A stretch of DNA of 64,000 nt from Adiantum capillus-veneris. Its lineage: Eukaryota > Streptophyta > Polypodiopsida > Polypodiales > Pteridaceae. The notes below the pieces were generated by a model. The model was not told the origin of the DNA. It saw nothing but the letters and a program-made list of their open reading frames with translations, and did not search any database. Location of the stretch: positions 28,425,396 to 28,489,395 of the forward strand of contig CM043960.1 of the NCBI GenBank assembly GCA_014529385.2, read 5' to 3'. Of this stretch, positions 11,988 to 23,144 are shown in pieces. Each line of letters opens with the position of its first letter. Positions within the stretch are counted from its first letter, which is position 1. A program made the position numbers and the translations under genes.

Positions 11988-12965
11988 CGAACACCCTAGG
12001 TAGGTGACCGAGACTAGTCCTTGAGGATAGGGAGTCTTTGGCGTGCCAAGAGTCTCGTGTTACATTTAGATAGGATCAGAGGGTGGAGGACTCTCTAAGT
12101 CTTAGAGGGAGTCTAGGGAGCGTGTGGCTGGCCTAGATCCTTTGAGTTAGGTAGATTTAGGTAGAGTGAGATAGTTTTAGGTATTAGTTGAGTTGATGAG
12201 TAGGAGTTGGAGTGGTAGAAGCGGTGAGAGGAGAGCTTGAAAGTCCGAAGAGGCCAGGAAGCAACCAAAACACCATTATCACCGTTTCACATGATTAGTA
12301 GGAGTAGAGTAAGTAGGACATCATGATTCAGGATCTAGAGCACTTCATGCATGTATACTTGCTTGTTAGTTTCATCACAAGGTTGTAAAAGACGCAAAAG
12401 TGTGTTTGAAAGCTTAAGTGAAGTCCAAAAGTTTCTGTAGGTGTTTCTGATAGAGCTGCAAAGAATTAGGAGCATTTCTGTCAGGAAAAAAATAAATTTT
12501 AAGCTAGGAGACATCCTACGCGTAGGATGTCTACAAGCTAATCTGGTGGAAATTTTGGAATTTTTGGTTGATCAGTGTGTTCAGAAGGTAGGTTTTACCT
12601 TATTCTCACAGGAAAGTGGAAATTTGACCATATCTTGACAGGATAAGGCCAGATAGGCAGAAATTGCCAGACATCCTACCCAAATTGTGCCAAGGCATTA
12701 TTTTAAGACCAAAACCATAGGATGGCTACATGAGCATGATCTGCATGACATATTAAGTGACTGAGAAAAATTTCATCTCATTTGGGTGAGAAAATTGGGT
12801 TCTGAGCAGACTTTAGCATTTTTGACTGAAAAGAGCTAGAATAACTAAAATTCGGAACTTTTGAAATCCAAACCAAGATTTAAGCATACCATTGGGTTAC
12901 TGGCATCAAGGGGGACCTGTGGAACAAGTCTGGGGTCAAACGGGCCAAAAAAACATGCTACGCGT
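11988..12965 (+). other. R3 untranslated leader, first part
   Basis: Non-coding leader between the primer-binding site and the R4 insertion. It has a perfect palindrome at 12509-12532, a half-site AGACATCCTACC at about 12669 and another half (ACATGCTACGCG, 12953-12964) at the very edge of R4. Confidence 0.7.
12509..12532. repeat. 24-bp perfect palindrome, leader copy
   Basis: AGACATCCTACG is followed immediately by its exact reverse complement. The same 24-mer, perfect or with one or a few changes, recurs at 22439, 22712, 34921, 35207, 35509 and 35793, always in non-coding R3 DNA. Confidence 0.95.
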
Positions 12966-13909
12966 TGTGTTGTGACACGTACATAGTGGAAACTCATGCT
13001 ACAAGAGTTATCTTGTAACTTTTTATATACATAGTTATATTTCCTATAATGTACATATACATATTTAAGTATAATAATATGCTTTCTATCTCATCATATT
13101 ATTTATCTCAAGGGTAACCTATTCTTACTTTACCATCAGAAAATACTATGGGAAAAGTGTCAATAGCTCCGCCTCTTTAATGCATTATTGAAAGCATGAT
13201 TACAAAACTTTGTCAAGGATCAATGTCATGCTTTCATATGGCATGAGGTGTCCTTTGGAATCAAATGAAAGTCTAGGCTAAGGGGACGACAGGAAGATTT
13301 TTGCTGCCAGAAATGGACCCTATTTTGATGATTTTTTTACACAATGTTCCAATCCGAATTGGAAAACGATTTTAAAATGAAAGTCGTAGCTAATGAGCGG
13401 AATTTTTTGTTCATATTTTTACTTTTTTATTTGGAGCCACGGTTGAAGAGATATGATGAAACTACTGGACCCCAGTTTTCCCACATCATGCAGGGACAGC
13501 TCATTTCCAACTTTTTCAGTTTGTGTTCACACTGGCTCTTCTCTTCTTGTGTAAACCCTTGGGGGTTCCCTTCACCTATAAAATGGGACCTCTTCTTCCT
13601 TGAGAACCACTCAAGCATTCAAGCCATTGATGAGATGAATTCATGAGGGAGTGAGTAGTAATGCCATAACCATTAACAGAAGCCTACGCCTACACTTTCT
13701 CCTAGAGGAAGACTAGTCATTCTTGCACGCAATCCTTGGAAGATCAACTCTAATCAAAGAAGGTCTTGGACTTGGCGTACCAGTCAAAGTTGAATTCTTC
13801 CCTCTTCTTCTCTCTCCATCAATAATGGTGCCAAAGGGTTTCTCAAGTAAGATGTGTTCTACATTGATGTTTTCTTGATTTCTTATTATTTTCTTTTTCA
13901 TCTCTAATC

Positions 13910-13942
<33 letters not shown>

Positions 13943-14832
13943 CTCGTCTCCTTAACCAAACCTATCTCTCTCTCTCTTAGTAATTCATCCTCTCTACAAA
14001 TTTTAGGTTCTCCTTGCTACAGGTACATCTCTCCCCGCAGTATCCTTATTGCCTACGATCAAGAATAGGGATTGGGAGGGAAACTCTCTTCTCTTCTGTT
14101 CCCTTCTCTTCTCTCATATCTACATTTTTCACATACTAGAGTTATCCTAGATAAATAATCCACATGCTGATAATTTTTATCGCTTTCACTATGTACGATC
14201 TATTAGAATTAACGTATGGATTAGCCGTAAAATACACTTTCAACAACGTATAGTGTTTCTCTTTGGCCCTCAAAGGTTCAATGAAATACTTCAACAACGT
14301 ATAGTGTTTCTCTTTGGCCCTGAAAGGCTCAATGAAATACTTCTATCACCGGATCCCATTATACTACCTCTCATAGACTATAACTTTTCTTTTGACGTAA
14401 GCGTAGTTATCTTGCTATGAACCAAGAGGATCTGTACACACAATTAATCCCAATCACTAGACAAAATATATATATTATGGTAAGCATAAAACTACAATTC
14501 CAAAGAACAATTCGTAGCCTATTTGGTCAGCCAAGATTGAATGCCATTAACTCATCTATTAACCCTTTCATATTACCCATGATAAGATATAACCATAGCC
14601 TTGATGTTTTCATCTTTATGCTGTTTTGACATTCTGTTTTGTGTTCTTTCTTTGTGTGCGTGAGTGCAAGAGAGAAAGAGTGAGGCTTCTTTGATTTCAC
14701 TTCCTTCCAAACCTTAGTCTTCATGGCATCTATGGTTTAACTCCTTCATATAGTTTTTTTTTTTAGTTCTCTCACAAACTCTCACAGCCATAAGCTCGGT
14801 GCTTTCTTGGCTAGACCGCAAATTTCTTGATA
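12966..14832 (+). repeat. R4 5' LTR
   Basis: Matches the R4 3' LTR over its start (TGTGACACGTACATAG, CATGCTACAAGAGTTATC) and end (CATAAGCTCGGTGCTTTC, GACCGCAAATTTCTT). A TATAAAA box lies at 13577-13583. This copy has about 600 extra bases (roughly 13845-14446) absent from the 3' LTR, including a (TA)n run at 13914-13941, and lacks about 220 bases present in the other. The sequence after it (GGTGAACCTGACGCG, from 14840) is the likely primer-binding area; I could not assign its tRNA. Confidence 0.8.
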
Positions 14833-14912
14833 TATTTTTGGTGAACCTGACGCGAAACTGTCAAGGTGAGAGTTTGTGGGTAACCACGGGTGATCATGTT
14901 GAGCAACAGGGT

Positions 14913-16022
14913 ATGCATTTTGACCCAACAACAATTCAAATGTTTCAAGCATTTGCAATGTTCATGCAACAACAACATGCCACTGAAAGAAGGGAGATTT
15001 TAGCAACGAAGGCCATACAAGCAGTCGTTAATAGAATGGATCAGTTCAATGGCAAAGATGTAACCAAGTACTTACAGGAGTATGTGAAGGAGATAGAGTT
15101 GCATCGCATGTCAGAAGGTGAGATGATTCAAAGATTTGAGCTAGTTGTTGCTCCAAAAATTAAAGAATATGTTAGGGGAATTAAAGATGGGCATGAGAGA
15201 AATTGGGAAGAACTCAAAGTAGCTTTAAATGAGGAATATTTCATGGAGGACTTTAAGAGAGTGACCAAAAGGACATTCTTAGAATTGGTAGTCAAGCCAA
15301 AGCAAGGACTATCAATAATAGAGCTACTTAGGGAATTTGAGCGGCGCTATGCACAACTCACCAAGATAGAAAGGGCCACACTAGATGCAGAGAAGACAGA
15401 TCTTTTCTTACAAGCTGCAGGTAAAGAGTTTCAAGAAAATTTGGAGCTTCTTCTTGAAGATAAAGATGCTGAGCAAGGACTAAAGACCGACTGGAATGAG
15501 GTTGAAGGTGCTGTCTCACTGCTTGCCAAACGACAAAGAAGAAGGGACAAGATGGTAGTAAACACTACAAGTCCTTCCACCTCAACTCTTGACAAAATGG
15601 TAAAGCCTACTTTTATCGCTGCGAAGTTTGATGAGTCCATGCTAGATGAGCTTGTGAAGGGAATGCGTGACTTGAAGGTGAAGCTTGCAAATCTTGAAGA
15701 AAAAGGCCAACCGTCAGGGCCACTTTCAAGGAAAAGACAACAGCCCAAAGAAGGGTTTGTTAATAGATGTATTTGGTGTGATAGTACAAATCATGTAAGA
15801 AGGTATTGTGATGATTTTAGTGATGCTTTGTCAAAAGAAGTTGTCTTTTTTAAGGATGGTAAAATCCACTTAAGAGAGACAGGTCTACCCTTGAGAACTA
15901 ACTTTGGGAAGGGGGGAATGCAAACCTTAGTTGAAGATATGGAAACTAAGCATGCCACCTCTTCAGTTGAGGCAGCTACTTATGGAGTAAAAATTGAGCA
16001 TCTTAGTGAGATGAAGAGGTGA
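14913..16022 (+). CDS. R4 Gag
   Basis: This is an open frame of about 369 codons. It is open further upstream to 14799, but that ATG lies inside the LTR, so the ATG at 14913 (MHFDPTTIQMFQ) is preferred. The body is charged and helical (QFNGKDVTKYLQEYV, NWEELKVALNEEYF) and resembles retrotransposon Gag capsid domains. A CCHC-type zinc knuckle sits near residue 288 (CIWCDSTNHVRRYC, C-x2-C-x4-H-x4-C), as expected for RNA binding. The stop at 16020 overlaps the ATG of the next frame (ATGAAGAGGTGAGTG region). It is one of the few uninterrupted frames in the window. Confidence 0.7.
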   Translation: MHFDPTTIQMFQAFAMFMQQQHATERREILATKAIQAVVNRMDQFNGKDVTKYLQEYVKEIELHRMSEGEMIQRFELVVAPKIKEYVRGIKDGHERNWEELKVALNEEYFMEDFKRVTKRTFLELVVKPKQGLSIIELLREFERRYAQLTKIERATLDAEKTDLFLQAAGKEFQENLELLLEDKDAEQGLKTDWNEVEGAVSLLAKRQRRRDKMVVNTTSPSTSTLDKMVKPTFIAAKFDESMLDELVKGMRDLKVKLANLEEKGQPSGPLSRKRQQPKEGFVNRCIWCDSTNHVRRYCDDFSDALSKEVVFFKDGKIHLRETGLPLRTNFGKGGMQTLVEDMETKHATSSVEAATYGVKIEHLSEMKR

Positions 16023-17136
16023 GTGACCATCATGGTCAAATTTGGCCAAATGTCATGCAATTAGATAAAAAGGGAAAGCTTACAAAAGAGATTCTACATG
16101 AAGCAGGTGATTGCATACGTCTAGAAACAGGATGGAATGATCCAGTGGACTCATTGTCAGTGCATGCCTACATTACAAAATGCCAACAAAATGAGGCTAT
16201 TGTAGAAGAGAAGCGCAGACGTGAGAATGATGATGAAGGACCATCAAAAAGAGCTTCTAGAAGTGGGGGAAGAAGCGACTCAATGCCTTCTCAAACACCC
16301 TCGACACAGGAGCATCTCCACCTGAAGTACTCATGGAGGAGTCTACAACAGGAAAGAATAAAGAGCCAACAAAAGGTAATACAAAAGGCCCAACTTATAA
16401 ACTACAATCTGATATTGAAGTTGCTACAGATTTAAAGAAAGTCTTAGAGGAAAGGATCTTGAATAGCAAGATTGAGTTTACTTTGGGAGAAGTTATTGGC
16501 ATTGCAAAGCGTGAATTCCACGAGGAGATCATTGACATCATCAAGAGAAAGAGGCAAACTCTTGCTAAGGTTGCTCGTCTATAGGTTGACGGAGAAACCT
16601 TGAAGACACAAGGGATGCAGTTGCAAAATAAGGAGGATGATGGAGCTATGGTAGGATGCTACCAATCTAGAGAAAGAGTGAAGCAAGTGCATTTCTCAAA
16701 TGATGATGAAGAAGTTGAAGCTATTCCTAGGAGCTACTATTCACGAAGTCACTAGGCAAGGGCTACTACAGAAACTTTGGTCAAGGTAGGTGATCTTGAA
16801 GAGCCATTTGTTGCCTTGATTGACCATGGTTCAAAAATAGACATAATGTCAAAGAGTCTCTACAATTAGTGCAAATGGCCGATGGACACAGATCATGGTT
16901 GGATGGTAAAAGTGGCAAACAATTCATCCGGTGAATTGTATGCAGCATGTCCAGGTGTGAAGGTGACAATAGGTGATGTAAAGATTGACCAAAACTTCTT
17001 TGTACAGGATACATCTTCATATCATCACATCCTTGGACAGCCCCACATTGTGGCAGTTCAAATGGAAACAAAGGTAATGGATGATGGTTCAGCATATGCT
17101 AGGATATGTAGCAAAGATGGTAAACGAGATGTCTAA
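16019..17136 (+). pseudogene. R4 linker and aspartic protease (broken)
   Basis: A short frame (16019-16435) and an overlapping one (16333-16584) encode a charged linker. After a stop at 16582 the reading continues to a retropepsin-like domain with PFVALIDHGSKIDIMS at about 16804-16851 and HHILGQPHIVAVQ at about 17023. The active-site triplet reads D-H-G instead of D-S/T-G, and a stop (TAG, 16867) follows the loop. Upstream stops occur at about 16753. Confidence 0.65.
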
Positions 17137-17242
17137 TTTCTCACAGTTTGTGTAAACCATGAAAGAAATCGTGACAACCTCAGAGAACGTCCTCTACCAA
17201 AGGTGAGCAAAGAGTTTCATGATCATAGAGAAATGATGGGTT

Positions 17243-17935
17243 TTGGCCAAGTACCATTGTAAAGCGGATTGCAGAGGTAAAGAAAGAAAAAGGGTCTCGC
17301 CTGATCCAAAAATAGGTGAAACTTTTTCAACGAGCTTCTTGGTAACAAGGAATGGATCAGTATGTTTTACAAAACTTGAAGATTTGAAGAGATGTGAGAG
17401 GCAATATGTGCATAATGTACAAATAGGCATGAAAAAGAGTGGGTTGCTAGAGCCTATTAAAAATGTTTTGGGTTTGTGTGAACAAGTTTCTTTTGTAGAT
17501 ACTATGGGTGAGCTTGATGCTATAATGGGGTCTAGTTTGCATCTTGAAAATGAAGTTGTGTAATTTTGCTCTATGGAAATGTATCAAGTAATAGAAGCCT
17601 TTAAAGAAAACCAAACAGTTGGTCCAGAAGTCCATGTTGAAACTAAATACAAGAGTGTAGCAAAGAAGGTGAAACCAGTAGCTTCACCCTTACCACCCAA
17701 CAATAGGAAAAAGATTGACCGGGCTTCTTTACAACCAAGTTTGAGGAATCCTAAAAAGATTGGGCATACCTTCACAAAAGAGTCTTTCCAAGGGTTGCAG
17801 ATTGGTAGCGAGGAGTTTCTAACATGGGAGGAGACAAAGTGCTTCAAAGAAATGCTTTCAAAGCTTGGTAAGGTTTTTGCATTTGAGCCACATGAGATAG
17901 GATGCGTTGATCCTTCTATTGTAGCTCCTAGGTAA
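17243..17935 (+). pseudogene. R4 protease-RT connector (unrecognised)
   Basis: Two frames (17243-17563 and 17573-17935) lie between protease and RT. The first starts CKADCRGKERKRVSPDP; the second has a basic stretch then FTKESFQGLQIGSEEFLTWEE and FAFEPHEIGCVDPSIVAPR. In Ty3 elements this position is the pre-RT linker, and the end (EIGCVDP) leads directly into the RT N-terminus at 17953. No catalytic motif is visible. Confidence 0.5.
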
Positions 17936-17952
17936 TTTTCATAATACCTCAT

Positions 17953-20691
17953 GTGCCTTGGAATCTGCGGCCTATTCCGGTTCCAAAGGCTCATTTGCCA
18001 AAGTTAGTAGAGCTACTGAATGAGAAAATCAAAATGGGAATCTTGGAGCCTTCTAATGCTCCATACTCAAACAGGTGGTTCACAGTTCCAAAGAAGGATG
18101 GTTCTCTGCTCTTCATCCAAGATATGCAACCAATGAACAAGGTGACAATTAGAAATGTAGGTACAGGTCCAATTGTGGATGAGTTTGCAGAGGCGTTTGC
18201 AGGGAGGGCAATCTACTCAATGGGGGATCTCTATTTAGGGTATGATCAATTTTAGCTTGCAATCAAAAGCAGAGACTTGACAACCATGAGGACACCTTTG
18301 GGTTTGGTAAGGATGTGTACCTTGCCACAGGGAGCAACCAACTCGGTTGCACATATGATGAATGGGATGAATAAGGTCTTACGTGACTTTATTTCTCAAA
18401 TCACAATGCCTTTCATTGATGATTTGCCTATCAAAGGATGTGAAGAAAGTGACAAAGATGAAGCTTTGGATCTCAAGGGATGTCGCAGGTTTGTGGTAAA
18501 TCACATAAATGATTGTGATAAAATTTTGTCTAGGTTGGAAGAACTGAATCTTACATTGTCAGGGAAAAAGTCTATGTTTGGTGTCAATGAAGTGCTCATT
18601 GTGGAGCACATGTGCGGGCCATACGGTAGGAAACCTTGTCCAGGAAAGGTAGATGTCATCCAAAGAATGAAAGAAACATACACTAGCATCACTGAGGCTA
18701 GAAGGTTTCTGGGAGCATGTGTCTTCTATGCTATTTGGATTCCACATTATGCACATGTAGCTGATCCTCTTTATCAGTTGCTTAGAAAGAATCAAGTTTA
18801 AATGGACAGAAGCACATGTAAAATCCATGAAAAAGCTAAAGGAGTTGCTCCAGTCAGCACCAACTTTGAGAAAGGTAGACTATGAGTGTCAAAGGCCAGT
18901 AATTGTGATAGTAGACACCAGTCCTACAGGGATTGGATGGGCAATAGGGCAAGGTGACGAAGAAGGACGCAGGTATATGGTAAGATTTGGAGCAAAGGTA
19001 CTAAGTTCTCGCCAAAGAGACTATCCACAAATAAAGAGAGAGCTATGGGGTATGGTTACAGCCTTGAAAAATGGGAAAGAGTACCTAATTGGTGCATGTG
19101 TGGTTGTAGAAACAGACTGTCTACCACTTCTTGGGATGATTACAAGCTGCTCAACACTAGAAATTGCTATGTTGCGGTGGATTGCATACATTAAGTCCTT
19201 AAATCCTGAGTTTAAGCATATTGCAGGTAAAGACAATACAGTGGCAGATATGCTATCAAGGGCAAGGTATGAAGATGAGTTACTAATGATTGACGAGGGA
19301 GATGATGTAGAAACAAAGTTCTATTCTATCTCTCATCTCAAAGGTAACAATGTCTGCATGAATAACTCACTTGAATTGTTCTTGAAAGATCTTTATGAAG
19401 GTGATTGGCTTCTTGTTGGAGGCTACTTGAGTACTCTATCAAAACACGATGATTGGTCTGAACAAGAATTCAGGAGGATACGCAAGAAAGCATATGGGTA
19501 CTTTTTGAGGGATGGTTACTTGTGGAAGCATCCTAAACAAAAGGGTGCTACACCACAATGGGTTATATGTAAAAAAGAAACTCAAGTTAAGCTTATGCAA
19601 GAGTTTCATGAGAGTCCATGGGCTGGACACAGGGGTGTGTGGGAAACCTTCTCCAAGTTGAAAGAAAAATACTGGTGGAAGGGTATGTATAAAGATGTAT
19701 CTCAATTTGTAGAGTCATGTGTAACTTGTCAAATGTATTCAAATGTCCGACATCGTGATGGATTGCACCCTACATATCCACTAGCCATGCACTATAAATG
19801 GGTTGTGGATCTAGTCACAATGCCTTTAGGACTCTGGCAAATGAGGTACTTGGTTCTTTCACGAGAGGACCTAACTGGTCAGGTTGAAGGAAGAGCATTA
19901 AGAGCTAAAACCACGGAAGCTGTGTGCAAATTCCTTCTTGATGAGGTGATTTACCGTTATGGTTTTGTGGGAAAGATCACTGCAGATAGAGGTGAACTGG
20001 ATGCTGAAGAAGCAAGGGATTTCTTTTCTAGATTAGGAATCAAGCTTTCTCTTACTACAGCTTACAACCCTGAAGGCAATGGAAAGAGTGAAAGAGGGCA
20101 TCCTCCTATCATCAAAGCTTTGGCTAAGGCTTGCGAAGGAAGAGTTGGTGAATGGCCAAAACTTTTACCATATGCTTTATGGACTGATCGTACAACACAT
20201 AGCTCAGTAACTGGCTACATGCCTGTGGAGATAATGTATGGTCAAAAGCCAGTGATGCCGATTGAAGATACGATTCCCACATGGAATGCACTACCTTGGC
20301 AAGAGGGGCTTAGCAGGTAAGATCTCCTTGCATTGCGTATAAGGCAACTAGAGAGAAGACCTGGAGACATTAAGGCTACAAAAGAACGACTCAAAAATGC
20401 AAGGCTGAAAAACAAGGACTACTTTGATAAGCGACATCGGCTCAGGAGCAAAGCAATTGAAAAAGGTGACTGGGTTTTAGTATATGATAGTAGCAACACA
20501 TAGTCATGCGTAACTTTTCAAAAAGATGGTTTGGACCGTATGTTGTAAAGCATGTGCATGAAAATGCTACTTACAGCTTGTCTGAACTAGATGGTACAAA
20601 AGTAAAGATTCCCATTGCAGGAAAAAGGATCAAAATGCTTAAGAGAAGAGAAGACAATGATCCAGAAGATGTTGATGAGGAAGAAGAGTGA
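17953..20691 (+). pseudogene. R4 RT, RNase H and integrase (few breaks)
   Basis: RT: WFTVPKKDGSLLFIQDMQ, then a TAG at 18253 inside the DQF-LAIK block, then RTPLGLVRMCTLPQGATNSVA and the catalytic PFIDDLPIKG. A frameshift at about 18800 leads to 18827-20320 with RNase H (VIVDTSPTGIGWAIGQ, KRELWGMV, ETDCLPLL, GKDNTVADMLSR), the integrase zinc region (HESPWAGHRGVWETF, CVTCQMYS) and the catalytic core (WVVDLVTMPLG, ADRGELDAEEARDFF, GNGKSERGH). The C-terminal part continues past a stop near 20318 to about 20691 (KRWFGPYVVKHVHENATYSL). LPQGATNSVA together with FIDD is a distinct gypsy-type RT signature. With so few breaks it is younger than R3 pol. Confidence 0.8.
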
Positions 20692-20821
20692 AACACATGT
20701 GAAGATCAAAGTGAAGATGAAGCTCTGGAATCATCCAGTGAAGAAGAAAGCAAGGAAGATGTACAAGAGGGCTGATCTTACAAAGAGACAATGTGGCACA
20801 TACCTGAGGATGTGCAGGTTT

Positions 20822-20833
20822 AGAGGGGGTGGA
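20822..20833 (+). other. R4 polypurine tract
   Basis: AGAGGGGGTGGA immediately precedes the 3' LTR start. This is the expected position for plus-strand priming. Confidence 0.75.
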
Positions 20834-20836
20834 TGT

Positions 20837-22322
20837 CGTGCTGTGACATGTACATAGTGGGAACTCATGCTACAAGAGTTATCTTGTAACTTTTTAGATA
20901 CATAGTTATATTTTCTATAATGTACATATGCATATTTAAGTATAATAATATTCTTTCTATATCATCCTATTATTTATCTCAAGGGTAACCTATTCTTACT
21001 TTACCATCAGAAAATACTATGGGAAAAGCGTCAATAGCTCCACCTCTTTAACTTGGGGCAAAAAAGCATTGATTATTTATTCCTACTATCTCATTATCAT
21101 CTCACACCATAGCTAGATCCTATATCTAGGGTAAACTCCAATATATATATATATATATATATATTCTATGTATTTTTTACATTTTTCTTATATTTCTTTT
21201 TAAATAGCTACTAGGAGGGAATCAAATCCTGGTGGGACACTAGGTGGCATGATTTCAAAAATACACTTATTTTAATGCATTACTGCAAGCATGATTACAA
21301 AATTTTGTCAAGGAGCAATGTCATGCTTTCAAATTGCATGAGGTGTCCTTTGGAATCAAATGAAAGTCTAGGCTAAGGGGATCACAGGAAGACTTTTGCT
21401 GCCAGAAATGGACCCTATTTTGATGATTTTTTTACACAAGGTTCCAATCTAAATTGGAAAATGATTTTAAAATGAAAGTCGTAGCTAATGAGTGAAATTT
21501 TCTGCCCATATTTTTACTTTTTTATTTGGAGCCACGGTTGAGGAGATATGATGAAAATACTCGACCCCAGTCTACCCACATCATGCAGGGACAGCTCATT
21601 TCCAACTTTTTCAGTTTCTGTTCACACTGGCTCTTCTCTTCTTGTGTAAACCCTTGGGGGTTCCCTTCACCTATAAAATGGGACCTCTTCTTCCTTGAGA
21701 ACCACTCAAGCATTCAAGCCATTGATGAGATGAATTCATGAGGGAGTGAGTAGTAATGCCATAGCCATTAACAGAAGCCTACGCCTACACTTTCTCCTAG
21801 AGGAAGACTAGCCATTCTTGCACGCAATCCTTGGAAGATCAACTCTAATCAAAGAAGGTCTTGGACTTGGCGTACCAGTCAAAGTTGAATTCTTCCCTCT
21901 TCTTCTCTCTCCATCAATAATGGTGCCAAAGGGTTTGTCAATCACTAGACAAAATATATATATTATGGTAAGCACAAAATTACAATTGCAAAGAACAATT
22001 CGTAGCCTATTTGGTTAGCCAAAATTGAATGCCATTAACTCGTCTATTAACCCTTTTGGTATTACCCATGATACGATATGACCATAGCCTTGATGTTTTC
22101 ATCTTTGTGCTGTTTTGACATTCTCTTTTGTGTTCTTTCTTTGTGTGTGTGAGTGCAAGAGAGAAAGAGTGAGGCTTCTTTTATTGCACTTCCTTCCAAA
22201 CCCTAGTCTTCATGGTATCTATGGTTTAACTCCTTCATATAGTTTTTTTTTTTGAGTTCTCTCACAAACTCTCACAGCCATAAGCCCGGTGCTTTCCTGG
22301 CAAGACCACAAATTTCTCAACA
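20837..22322 (+). repeat. R4 3' LTR
   Basis: Begins with GTGCTGTGACATG after the polypurine tract and ends CTCAACA at 22322. It contains a TATAAAA box at 21672-21678 and a (TA)n run near 21142-21163. About 220 bases (roughly 21052-21275) are absent from the 5' LTR. Confidence 0.8.
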
Positions 22323-23144
22323 GCGTAGGATGTCATCTGTGTGATGTTTTTGCACTCCAAACCCAGATTTGAGCATACCAAAGTGATCAGCACCTTAAGG
22401 AGAGTCTGTGCTTTGCATTTGAAGCCGTTTTGAGAAAAAGACATGCTACGCGTAGAATATCTAAAGCAAGAAATTGAAGCCAGAAACTGACGGTGGGCAT
22501 AGCAAGGTGTTGTATAGCCTGAGGCAAGCCTCCTAGTCAATTTTGGTCCAAATTGGGGTTGATTTGACTGATCAGACCAACATCAAGCTGTCAAAAAAAA
22601 AATTTGATCCATTGACCAGCTTAGGTGGCCAAATCAAAAAGTAAAAACAGCTGTGGACTCAGCACATCAAGGGGAATCCATAGTGCAAAAATCCAGGTAA
22701 AACAGAGCAAGAGACATCCTACGTGTAGGATGTCTATTGGAGCTTAATGAAGAGAAAATTTGACTGAGGTTATACAGTGAGGTTTCATTTGACTTGAGGA
22801 TTCCATAATTTCTTTCAGAAGTGAATTTGGACCTTGTTTGACCTTTTGATGGAGCAAAGACGGAATTAAGACTTTTTCAGGTAAATTGACCAACATCCGA
22901 GGGAAGTACAATTCCAGATTAGCAGACCTAATCCAGAACATCAAAAGTGTATAAAATACAGTAGTGGTTGAGGTTAACTCTCCAGTTGTACCAATCATTA
23001 CTAAAATCATCTCTAGTGGTTAAATTCTTTGATTCGATTGCCAAAATTAAAACGCTTGTGTACAGGTATATTCAACACCAAAGCAAGAAGTTGTGCAGAA
23101 ACTGACCCTTTGCCGGGTGAGTGGCTGGATTTGTGTAAGTTGCA
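22323..23144 (+). other. R3 untranslated leader, second part, with palindromes
   Basis: Resumes R3 after R4. It starts with the right half of the interrupted palindrome (GCGTAGGATGTC). A degenerate copy lies at 22439-22462 and a one-mismatch copy (centre ACGTGT) at 22712-22735. No gene was seen. Confidence 0.75.

Larger units (their letters stand above)
12966..22322 (+). mobile_element. R4: Ty3/gypsy element inserted in the R3 leader
   Basis: Direct LTRs at about 12966-14832 and 20837-22322 flank gag, protease, RT, RNase H and integrase. The bases GCGT occur at both junctions (12962-12965 and 22323-22326) as a short target duplication. The flanks read ACATGCTACGCGT on the left and GCGTAGGATGTC on the right, so the target was a degenerate copy of the R3 palindrome. 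The RT variant, with LPQGATNSVA and FIDD, is clearly different from R1/R2 and R3. Confidence 0.85.

Noticed and set aside
13344-13646. A 100-codon frame in the R4 LTR, also at 21526-21741
   Set aside because: The same LTR sequence in both copies includes the TATA box; no conserved protein motif.
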